A DNA stretch of 51,878 bases from an uncultured bacterium. Its GTDB lineage: Bacteria > Verrucomicrobiota > Kiritimatiellia > RFP12 > UBA1067. Shown one piece after another: positions 30,387-42,400 of the stretch. A program made the position numbers and the translations under genes. The stretch covers positions 1 through 51,878 of the forward strand of contig CACXPT010000003.1 of assembly GCA_902769585.1 (NCBI GenBank), read 5' to 3'. The notes below the pieces were generated by a model that was not told the DNA's origin, ran no database searches, and worked only from the letters and a program-made list of their open reading frames with translations. The stretch's first letter is position 1. The number at the start of each line of letters is the position of its first letter.

Positions 30387-30499
30387 TGTAGATTGAGGAT
30401 TGTAGATTGAGGATTGTAGATTGATTGTTAATACTAACCACTAACCACTAGCCACTAACCACTAAGCACTAAGCACTAGGCACTAAGCACTAGGCACTA
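30387..30499. repeat. Two heptamer arrays between the giant gene and ackA
   Basis: 30387-30423 holds GGATTGT/AGATTGA words. 30434-30499 holds 7-bp words that shift from ACTAACC to ACTAGCC to ACTAAGC to ACTAGGC along the array. The last unit contributes the TAG stop codon of the giant gene (30497-30499). Confidence 0.92.
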
Positions 30500-33400
30500 C
30501 TGCTCCAGCCTCACCTTGAAGAAGGCGGCGTCGCCGAACCCGGCCGCGTCGATGGCGGCGCGAAGCTCCTCGGCGGACACTCCCTCCTTCGTCTCGGCAT
30601 TGGCCTTGATCGTAATGGTCTTGACAACCGTTTCCTTCGCGTTGGCGAAGTCCGGCGAATCGGACGCAACCAAGATGACCTTCACATTCGCGGAATCGGT
30701 CGTCACGAAGAACGACAGGTCGCCTGCTTCCGTCGCCGGCACGTCGGACGTGATGGACATCGCGAGACCATCGGTCAGCGAGAAGGAGTCGATCTTCACG
30801 GCCACGTTCTCCCTACCCGCCGAACTGTCGGTGAGGAAGTCGATTCCAGCAGCCAGCACCGCCGGATCGGAACCGGAGATTATCGAGCTCATAAGCGTGA
30901 TAGGAGCGTATGTCTTCCCCACGGACGAGGCGTTCAGATTAAGGTATGCCTCTACTTTCGCCGCGAGATTCGTGTTGACCCGCGTGAAGAACGTGTTTCC
31001 GGTCGGCGTGCTGCGCGCGGTGAGCGACCCCTCCGTATCGTACTCGTAGATGTCCGGCAGGTGATCGGCATCAGAATCCATGTCCTCGATGTAGATATCA
31101 ACCACAGGCGGCTCCTCGCCCACTGCCACAGTGTATGGACGAGGCGTGAACACGTATGCGGAACCTGCCGCCGCCCCAGCCACCTGGCCGCGAGACACGG
31201 ACTCGAGCGCGGCATCCCAAGCGCCCACGAAGTTGCCATAGCCCCACGATTCCCACTTGGACCATTTCGCGTCGCCGTCCGAGTCGATGAACGCGCGGAC
31301 ATAGTACTTGCCGGGCTTTATGCCGAGAATGACGGCATTCACGTCGATATTGGTTACGGCGGAGATCTGCGACACATCCGTAACATACGCCTCGCCAGCG
31401 GGCATGCCCGTAAAGTCAGGCGAGGTGAACGCCTGGACATGGATGAGCCGGTTGACATTGTCCGTCGCGACGGTTCCCGGCCCGAAATAGCGGACCTTTG
31501 CCTTCAGCATGCCATAATCGCTGATCTTGCCGAGCTGCCCAGAAGCCTCCTGACGGAATTCCTGGCGCGGCTGCGTACCCGATGGTCCCGTGAACTTGGC
31601 ATCGAGCATGGAGACTTCCCAGAAATAGTTGTTCGTCGTCGAGAAGATCTGTCCGTTTGGCGTCATCATCTCCGGATAGATCGGCGCCGTCCAGGAGTAG
31701 TTGCCGTCCATATCCCTGACAGGTGCGCGCCTGGCTCCGGAATCATAGATGAGAGTACCGCCGGTCCTGGCAGTATACAAGCGCAGCTGGAAGGCAGGAT
31801 ACGACTTGCCGATCGGGCTGTCGCATCTCCAGGTGAACGTCGGCTGCGAGAAGACCGCCCCCTGCGAAGACAGGAGCGTGCATGTCGGCTGGGTCACGTC
31901 AAACGCATTGACGAATCCAACCGCAAGCGTGTTATTGGTTTTAGACGACTGGATCGGCCCGTTGCCAAGCACAACACGGTAGACCGCCTGCGTGACATTG
32001 GCAGGCGTCAACCCGATCCTAGACGCCTGCGCGCCGAGAGTTCCCCACTCAAGATCCAACTTGCCCGTTGCCAGCAGGTTCTTCTCCGTGAGAAGCGGAT
32101 TTACCGCAAGATTGAGGCGCTGGTCAAATACAACATCATCAGTATAGACATAATTGTACGACCGTCGTCCGTTAATGGTGTCCAACGCTATGCGCACACG
32201 GACATCCGTCATGGTCTGCAACGGCATGTTCGTGCCGGCAGGCATGGCGACGTTGGCCGGCACAGAACCGCCACCTAGCAACCCACGATCCGTAAACTTG
32301 TTTTGCGTCTCGAAATCCTCGGCGGCAACAGCGTCTCGAAGGTTGATGCGCACCATCTCAGGAGTAGTGCGGGTCAGCTCGATCTTGAAGGACGTGCCGG
32401 CCCAGCTGACATCCACATTCGGCACGACGCCGTAAGGCTCGCCGGGCGACCAGGTGCCGTCGCTGTTCAAGTCGAGGAACGCCACGAACGTGTTCAAGCC
32501 TTCGCGCACCGCCCCCTTTGAAGGATGCTTGTTCTTGCTTTCTTCCCAAATCCCGCCGCTGGCTTCGGCATAGGCAGGCAACGGATCGCGCAGATGCACC
32601 GTGAGCGCGGTACTTGAGTTCGGCACAACACCATCCCACTTTATCACGAAGAACGACTCGTCAGGGAAATATGTGATGTGGCTCCCGCTTTGGCCGACCA
32701 CGAACTCGCCACGGCACTTCGAGAAGTCGATCACCACCTCGCCAGAGGAGTAGTTGATCGATCCCACTGTGTTTTCAAGAGAGCCGAAGAAGAGCACGCC
32801 TTTCTTCTCGCCGGGCACAGAGGTGTCTACCGTATCATGGATGTAGTCCACCCACGCGGCGTCTGACAGGTAATGGATGTATCCTTCGTTGTCGATCCAG
32901 TGCGAGCTCTTGAGCTGGACAATGACGGAACCGGGCCGGACAGAACCGGATCCCAGCGTAAAGCTCATCACGCTGTTGGGATTCATCCCAAGATACTTCG
33001 TCTGCTTTTCGCTGGAACCGATCTGCCAGACGGCATCCGGCATGCCGGACGTGTCAGAGGACGGATATGCCTGCACGTAGATGGGCGCGTCAAGCGTCGT
33101 ATCGCCACCGCAGACGATCATGGCCGTGAGATCGGGCACGGGATACTTCACCAACGTATAGCCGTCGACCGCGGCAATGCTCTGCAACGTCGGATCCGTG
33201 TCAGCGCGGCACTCGGCCCAGTTGCTCCACCCGTCATTGTCGGGGTCATTCCAGGCATCGAACTTGAAGCGGGAGACGAAGTCGGGATCAAACAGGTCTT
33301 CCCACGCATCCTCCATGAAGTCGTGGTCCGCAAGCATTTCACCGAGGTAGGGCTTGCATACCTTCAGGAAGTAGTCGGGCACCTTCTGGTCCAACTCGTC

Positions 33401-36400
33401 GAAATACGTTTTGTCCATGATCGGACTCAAGCGACGTGTGAGGGTCTTTTCATTGTATTTCTTAAGCATTCCGTGGTTGAAGAAGCACTCGCCGATCAGG
33501 TACTCCGCATAGTTGGAGAGCTGGTCGTTGTCCGCGTCGTCGAGGCCGTTCTGGCTACGGATGCCATAGAGATCCTCCCACCAGTCCGGCAAGCCGTCGT
33601 TGTCCGAGTCGGCTATGTTCTCAAACGCCGGGTCAGGAACGCCGAACGAAGTGCTAGTCGGCATCATCCCTCGCTGGAGATCGCGGATATACGCTTCGCG
33701 CGCCGACATCGTGCGGCCTTCCCATGTCAAGTCGGTATCCCAACCAAAGCCTGCCGTCGCTCCATAATTGGCGATGGCGACATTCTCCCACCAGTCGGGA
33801 ATGCCGTTCGCGTCGGTATCGCGAAGTGTCATGGTCCACGCATCCATCGGTCCGTTATCATCCCACATGTCTGTGCAGCGTTTCGCGAAAGCGCCGCCCA
33901 GCGGCACCAGGTCGGAGCCACCTACGAAATTCGAACGCAGCTCAAAGAGATAGTTCGTAAGCGCCATGTGGCTGCCTGCCAGGTTCATGTTCGCCATCCG
34001 CTCGAGACGATCCTTGTGGTAGTACCGCTCGGTGGTGTAGAAATAGTAGGGATATGGATTCGCGACATTCGGGAACAGGATCTTCGCCACGTCCACTTCA
34101 TTGGAGATCGTAAGGCCTCCGGCAAACTCGCTCCAGTAGCGAGAATCGACAGCAGAGCCGTCCAGCGACGGCAGGTGGGCCACGGTGTTCTGGATCCATG
34201 GCACCAGACGCCAGTTCTTGTAGACGGTGCTGCGGACGGCCGCCGCGCCGTACCACCAGCCGCAGTAGATGTCGCCAGGCACGCTCCAGCCGTCGACACG
34301 CCCGTTGTCCTTCACGTTCTTCGTGAAGCCGCTCGGTTCCCACGCCACGTATTTCGGATCGGTCGCGCCCGGAATCGACTGGAAGTTGTAGTGCATGACG
34401 AGCTCGGCCGGCAGAGTCGGCTTGCCGTCGTTGTCGTTGCGCGTGGCACCAGCCGCCCAAGCGGAGTGCACATTGTCGCGAAGCGCGGAAACGTCGGCGA
34501 ACGAGAACCGCTTGTCCTTGCCTTCGAGAATGCCGCGCATCGACTGCGCGCCGTCCCACACGCGCACTTCGTCGATGTAGCCCTTGTAGAATTCAGCGTA
34601 GTCAGCCCAAGTCGATTTTTCAGTCACGCCCAGGCCGGTTCTGCCTACTACCCGCGCACCAATCACCATTGCGCTCGGCACGGTCGAATAGCCGTTCCCG
34701 ACAACCGGGAACAAAACCATTCCAGGATAGGCATCAGGCTGCAAAGCGACGATGCCGTTCGCGGGGATTGCCGATGTCGGCTCCGACGCCACGACCGCCC
34801 CGTCCATGTAGAGCTTCAGCGTCACACCATCGTAAGTGAGGGCCACATGAGTCCACCTGTCGGTGGGCACCGCGAGTCCCAGCACCCTGGAAACACTCTC
34901 GGCCGTGCCCGACGGAACAGCGTCGCTCGTGTCGTACTGACCGTAGAGACGAAGAGTATTATTTGTTTCCGCGCGTAAACCGAGCAGGAAGTTCGCCCGT
35001 ATCTGCGCCAGACTGTTGGAGAGCGTTGATGCGCCGTACCAGCAAGCGCGCTCGAGAATAACCTGATCATTGGTGCCATCGGCATCAGGCTTGATCCACG
35101 CCTCGATGGTGAACTGGCGGAGGAAGTCGTAGGATGCGTAGTTGAGGCGACGGATATCGTCCGAGCGCGACACTGCGGCAGACTTGTCTCCGGGGAACCA
35201 GAGGGCCTGACGGCGGTCGGGATCGGTGAAATCGAGAGGCTCCGTGCGCGTGGTCGCTGTCACGCGCTGCTCTTCGCCGTCGCTGATCCAGTCGTGGTCC
35301 GTATCGTATCCCTCGTTCTCCTCGAACGAGAAGAGGTATCCGGAAGAAGCTCCATCGCTTGCCTGGCCAGAAGCCTCCTTCCACTTCCATGGGTAGAACG
35401 AGTCTAGCTCCGCCGGCCGCAGGTAGTACTGCGCGACGTAGCTTGCCTTGTTCTGCGCAGTGGAATCGGTCAGCCACAGCGGCGTCGGGTCGGTGTGCGT
35501 AGGCTGCGGGCTGGACATGTTCGGAATCAGGGCCTCTTCTGCGTTGCGGATGCCGTCGCCGTCGGCGTCAGCCTCTGCCGCACCCATCATCCACGGGTAG
35601 CGAATGGGGTCGAAGAGCGTATACGTGCCTGTTCCAAGCCACTCGTAGTCTGCCTTGCCGCTATCTCCCGGCCATCCGAGCCAGGCGTTGTTCCAGAACG
35701 ACATTAGCCAGCAGCTGCTGCCAAGCAGATATGTCGAATAGGACTCGCAGATCACGTCTCCTTTGCGTAGCGACAGCGTTATTGTCCCCTGCACGTCATC
35801 ATGCATGTCCGTGACCGAGCCGAGCAAGGGATTGAGGCCATGGAACAGCTCGTAGTAGTCGTCCATGCCGTCGAAGTCGGAGTCCCACAGGCGCGGATCC
35901 GTGGAAACGTACTTGACGTTGCTCATGCGCGCGCCGTCCGGACCGAGGCCATGGGGCGGCAAAAGGAACTTGTACTGACGAAGTGCTGCAGGATCCCACT
36001 CGCGGGGTGGAGGCGCAAAGTAACCGAGCTCGCGGAACTGCCATCCGCCGTTGCCTACGAACCCTTTCTTCTTCGTAGTCGCGAAGAAGTCGTCACCATC
36101 CATGACGTTCATCGGCAGGAAGCCGACGAAGGTCTCAGTATCTGGCGAACCGCTAGGCATCCAGCGGCCCATCAGGGGCGTCTCGCTGTCGTCGAAACGG
36201 AGGTGGCGGAGCACCTGCACGAGGTATTCCTGGAAGTTCTGGAGGCCGTCATGGTCGAAATCGTAGTCGCGGCAGGTGCCAGTACGTTCGTCAGAGTTGT
36301 CTGGATCCGTAAACACATCGCCATATCGCGTAGAGCCGATGTTCCAGCCAAGGGTGCCATCCATGCCGCCAGACACGTAGTAGCCTTTCGCGGTGTCGCC

Positions 36401-39400
36401 ATCCTTCAATCCGTCGCTCCGGCGCATCAGCGTTATCCATTCATCGTCCAATGGCACGCCATCAGGCAACCCGGCAGGGGTGAACAAGACACCGGCGTAC
36501 TGCATTTCCCATTTGTCGGGCAGATTGTCGAAGTCAGTGTCTATCGAGCAGGGATTCAAGCCGCCGCCGCGGAAGCAGAGCGTCTTGCCGTCGTTCGCGA
36601 GGTCGTCATCCTCGTTTACAGGATAGCAGAACGAGTGCGCATAGATCACGTCCTCCGAGCCGTGGACACGGTGATAAATGACGGCCTGGCCAAAGTTGCG
36701 CGCCCTTTCCCCGCCATCGCCGACATGGTCGCCGTCCGTATCCCCGTCCCATGGGTCGGTGGGGAAGAACTTGTTGAACCAGCCGTAGGCGCGGTCGTCG
36801 TTTGCGGAATCCGGACGCACGCCGGGATGGTTCTCGAAGACGGTTGCCACGAGTTCGGTGTCGTCCTCCGAATCAAGATCCTGCCGGTTGATGACAGAAA
36901 CGGCATTGGAGTACATGTTGCAGGAATCCGTACCGGCATACTCGTTGACAAGGGAAAGACCGTCGTCGTCCAGGACATCCTCCGCCTCGGTCATGTCGCC
37001 CCAGCCGTTCCGCCGGTCGTTAGGATCGAAACCGACATAGAGTTCCCAGCCATCCGGCACGCCATCGCAATCGGAGTCCGCGCCATGTATCCTGCTCGAG
37101 AACTGTATGAGATTTTCTTCTGAAGAGCTCTCCTCGGAATCGGACGGCTTAGAGTAGTTGCCGTACGTCTTGCCGGTGTAGCGGAGGTTCGGATTCGTGG
37201 TCCCCTCAAGGAAGATTTTCGCGATCGTGAGTTCGTCCGACTTCGCCGTGCGGAGCGCGACGATGTGATCGAGGTCGTACTTCAGGCTGCGCGTGATCGC
37301 ATCGACCCTGGAAATCGACCCGGTCGGCTTGCTTGGCTTCTCCCCGCTGAACGAGCCCGTCGTCATATAGCGGTACTTCAGGAGCAGATACTCGTCCTTG
37401 TTGCGGAACGGACGCGTGTTGACCGACAGGCCGCCGTCTGGAAGATTTGCGGCGGACCTGTTGGCAGACGGATCCCAGCGAGGCGAGACGTACCCGGTCT
37501 TCGTGCAGTACCAGCCTGTCCTAGGATCGAAACCGAACTGCGCGCGTACCTGTTCGTGCACGAGCTTCAGGGTCTGCTTTGTCAAAACCGTCACGTCAGA
37601 CGGCGCCACGTCGCCAAGCTCCACAGCCTCCATCGCGAGCGGACGGCAGTCGAATCTCTCCGGACGCAGATCCTCGCACTTGAACTTGTAGCTGCGGCTT
37701 AGCTCTACGCGATTCGTCCAGATGCCCCTGTTCAATGGCACTACGGCAGAGGAGGCATCGCCGTAGCGATATACCGGTATGGCACTGAAGCCATTCGTGA
37801 TGGATGCCTTGAGCGCTCCCGTACTGGAATCGATCAGGTCGCTGCCGTTGTCAGGCACAGCGTACATGGGATGGATTCCGAGGCTGTCCGCTGGAAACAC
37901 CAGCACGGCGTAATCGCTGCCGATCACGCATTCCGCCATGTAGTCGTCGTCGGGATTCGATTCGGAATCCACGCTATCGCGCTCAGCATATACCGGGTTC
38001 AGGCCACGCATGACCTCCCAGTAGTCGCTGATGCCGTCACCGTCGGTGTCCCAGTGGATCGGATTCGTACCCATCGCGAACTCCTCAAGGTCGGTGAGGC
38101 CGTCGTTGTCCGTATCGCGGGAGATGACATCCGAGACATAGACGTTCGGGTTGAAAGCCTCTGCGATTTCATCTGCTGTGATCGGCGTACCCTCGGCGAT
38201 ATCCTGGAGGCGGAAGCGGGAACCGTTGAGGCGTTTGTAGACGTTCGTGCCGCCCACGCTGTCATACTCGAAGTAGCCGACGTAGGCACGGTACCAGAAA
38301 TAGTACTCGTAGCCGTCAGGCATGCCGTCGCCGTCGGTATCGCTGATCGTCGGGTCGGTACGGTTCTCCGGCGACCAGTCGGTGAAGGCCTCAAAGTTGC
38401 CAGGAGAACCGGCCGCAATCCATGCGTTCGAGCATGCGACCATCTCCAACGGGCTGAAATCCCTCTCCGAGATCCAGTTTCCTAAAGTATTTCGCCCACG
38501 GTCGCTAGAATTATCCTCGCGATAGTTGAGTCCGTCGCCCCAACCGCGCAACTCAAGATATGCGTTGAACGGGTCGCCATACGTCGCCCAGTCAGATTGG
38601 ATTCCGGGTATGAGCGTCCCGCCGCTACTCGTCTTGGACGGGAGATAGTCGTTGTCGTCGTTGTAACCCCTGAGGTCCTTCAGATCGCCTGCCGACTCGC
38701 TCGTGTAGCCGGCGATCTCGAAGAGACGCGCACCAGCCGTTTCGCCATTAGACCGACCACCGTTCATGCCAGTCTCCGCCTGTCCGCTCCACGCGACTCC
38801 GGATGCGTAGATGTCAGGGATGCCGTCTTGGTTGATGTCGCCGACATTGTCCTTCGGTAAGTACTCCCTGGAGAAGACGCCTTCAACGTAGCGACGATCG
38901 TACTGCACCGTATCCGTGTCATAGTCGGGAAGAATGACCGGCTGCGCGGCGAAGTCTGACGTGTTTGTGCCAACTGCAGGCTGGATGGCGCCCAGATGCG
39001 CACCGATCCAGTTCCCGCTTTCGTCTTTCGTGTCAAGAATCCAGCAGTAGAAGAAGCTGTCGTACAGTTGGTTCTCATACGCGTATAGCGCAACAGCGGC
39101 ATTGTTCGTCACAAGATTGCCGTTAACGTCAAGACGGAAGTCGCGCCCCGGCGCGAGAGTGCCGGTGGCCGATTCGCCGACACGATAGCCGTACCCGTAG
39201 ACGTTAATCGTATCCAGAGCCGGCGCGAGCGTCCACCGTTGCTCGAAGCCGCTGATCTTGGGATCCAGATTTTCGACCCACACGCGGCCCGCGCCGCGAC
39301 CTGCCGCGGAGAAGTAGTAGCTGCTGAAGGACGATACCGCTCTCTTCCTCGGCCCCAGCGGATAGAGGTACAGGTCCTTGGACGGCTCGACATTGAAATA

Positions 39401-42400
39401 GTAATAGCGAACGTCGTATCCGCCGTTCTTGTCGGTAACTCTGAGCGTCACCGTCTTGGGGCCGGCGCTCGTGAACAACGGGCTGTACGTGCCGCTAACC
39501 GTGCCAAGGCCGATGCCAGCTGTATTCGTAACCGTGATAGGCACGTCCTCTGTTGCGCCTTCCACAGTCCAGCTCACGGTCATGCCCTCGCGGACGTCAG
39601 GCAAGACGTCCTTTGCCGACCACTTTATCGTATATCCCCGCACGTCAATGCTAGCCGGAATGGCGTTCGTGTCAACCACACCTTGGATGACCGGGCTGAC
39701 GTTATCCACCGTCATGGGATATCCACCTTCTTCCTCCAGGTGGTAGAACTCTGCCCAGGTCTTGTTCGGGTCGACGCTCTGAGTCTCGGTGATCACCCGC
39801 GCTTTCACAAAGAAGCTTGCGTCGCCGTCAAGTTCCGTGAAATAGAAGTACCGGCTTGTCGTTCCGGTTGTGAACGTGAGAAGGTTCGTGTTCAGCACCG
39901 GATCCCTGGTAAGGCCGTCGCTGGCGCCCGCACGCTCGATTTCGATCTTGACGACAATCGTCTCTGTAGGAGCGATGTTGAGCTTGACATCCACTCGCCC
40001 GTTTAGACTCCCGAAGTTCTCTTCCGTAAGATAGAAAGACCCGTGGTACGGCATAAGGGAGATAGTGGGTTCGTCGAGAGTCTCGACGAAGAAGGTGAAT
40101 CCCGCGGACTGCTTGAACTGCTGCTGCGTCATGTCCTTGTCCATCACCTTCACGGTCACCTTGTTCGTGCCGGAGTTGTGGAAGGCGTAAGGAACTTCGG
40201 CAAGGTACGGATTGCCGTAGACGTTGGTGGTGAACAGCACGGCGCCGCCCTCGTAGAACTTCCACTCGGTCAGGAAGTTCATGTCATCGAGGTCGACTGT
40301 CTCGCTCGGCTCGTTCACGCTTTCGATCTTGAAGATCTTTGTCACGTCCTTCGCGGCCTTCGCCTCCATCGTGCCGTTGTTCGTGAAGAGCGGCGTGTCG
40401 CTCATGGAGACGCCCTCCACCGTCGGCATCACGTTCTCGACGTAGAGGGTGATCTCGCCGCTGGCGTAGCCGTCGGTGCCCGTTCCGATGCGCACGGCGC
40501 CCGCTTCTGTCTTGGTGGGCGTGCTCCAGATTTCGAACTCGTAGCGCAGCTCGGTGTTGGCAGCGCCGTCGAGCAGCTGCAGCGACGCCTGCCGATCCGT
40601 GGTAGACTGGCCGCGCACGATGCGGATGCCCTGCTCGAACGCCGTCGTGTCCACGAGGTTTGACGACGCGTCCGTCTGCGGCACCAGGAAGATGTAGCCC
40701 GCATCGGCCAGCGCGAAAGGCGTGTCGAGCGTGAATGTCAGCTTCGCGATGTCACCCTCGTCGTACGTGCGCGACGGATTATCGTCTGAACCCACGTGGT
40801 CGTATGGCGTCGCGTTGATGAGCGGCTTCGAGAACACGTTGACAGTCAGGTGGATCGGGTCCGACACGTGGTCGTCCTGGTTCCTCACGCGGACAAGGAT
40901 GTTCGACGAGGTCGTGTTGAAGATGAGGTTGGTGGTAAGGGTGTTGTCCGACCCGCTCGGCACGCCAAGATCGAGCGTCTTGGTGTTCATCGACGACCAG
41001 ATGCCGGTGAGCGTGTACTCCAGCGTATAATGGCCGGAAAGCTCGCCGTACGCATCGGACACGTTGAACGACATCTCATACTCTTCGCCAGCAGGCACGT
41101 CGTCGTATACCGTATCTGTTGCAGGAGCCGTGATCTTCGGCTTCGCGGCCTGGATGTGAAGCGTGCCGGCGTGGATGCCGCCCGCGAAATACGATATTGC
41201 CGCAGGATCCGTTACGGTGGCCTTCAGCGAAATGCCCTTCGTGGCATCCGACGTCTCGCTGCTCGCACGCTTCACGTATGCGTAGATGAAAGCAGACGAC
41301 GAATTCGCGGGAATGGTCACGGTCGCGCTCGCACCGTATGAATTGGGATCGTTGCTGTTCGTCCTAGAAAGCCCGACGAACTCCACGGTGTCAGCGGCAG
41401 AGTTGATCATCTCGGCGGTGACCGTCACATCGATCGGGCTCGTGTAGCTCTCCACCCCCTCAAAACCAATGGTAATCGGCAACACGGGATCATAGTCGTC
41501 AGGCGATCCGGCAACAGCAGTGTAATCAGACTGGTCGTTGATCGTCACGACGATCGACGGCGGCTCCGGGGCGCCGACGAGAACCGTCTTCGTGACGAAG
41601 TTCGTGACCAACACTCCTGACCTGAAGATGTTCGTGGGGGTGGCGGAGAGGAATATCCTTGTCGTCTTGTTGGTCGCATCTTCCTTGGCTAAGATGCCGC
41701 CTGGAATCTCCTTGATCTCGCCGTCTGCCGGCTCAATCGTGATGTGAGCCACATGGCGCGTGACGGTCACGCCGTTGGTCACGAAGTCCTTTTCCACTCC
41801 GTTCTTCAAGTACGCCACGCTTTCGTCCTCAGCCCAGGCGTATAGCGTAACGGTGTGGTCCGTGGCCACGGCACCAGGAATGGAGAGTGCCGGCGCGCGC
41901 TTTGCGTTTCCATTGCTGACGTAGGCGGACGTGCCGCCTGCGGCAATCCGACGCCAGACGTCATCGTTGAATTTCGAGTCGTCGAAGTCGATCGTCTTGA
42001 TGTAGATGCCGGCCTGCGACATGTCGCGATCCTGAACCCACCTTGGCGTGTCGTCCGCCGGGAACGTCACATAGGCGGAGACATCCGATTCCTGAAGGCT
42101 CGTCAACCACAGATTGCAGGCGTTCGTCTTCGTCATCGCGTCGAAGAAGCCCCAATAGCGGCTGTTCTTGAGAAGATAGGAGTATGCGCCAGTACCTTCG
42201 GTCGCCGCCTCCACAGGCTGCGCCTCGGTGCCTGCGGCGAGCGTCAGCAGGCCGAAGTCGCCCGGCTGTGCCGTGTAGGAGCAGACGATATCCGAGAAAT
42301 CGTAGTTGTCTGTCACAAGATCCACGCGTTCGATGTCCGCCCACTGGCAGCGGCCGCTCACCCACACGCCAACCTTCGCGGGGAAGTTGGTGGCGTTCAC

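Noticed and set aside
32873..34978. A 701-codon open frame on the plus strand opposite the giant gene
   Set aside because: It lies wholly antisense to a continuous 4089-aa coding frame with recognisable domains, has no ribosome binding site or domain, and such shadows are expected in GC-rich DNA.
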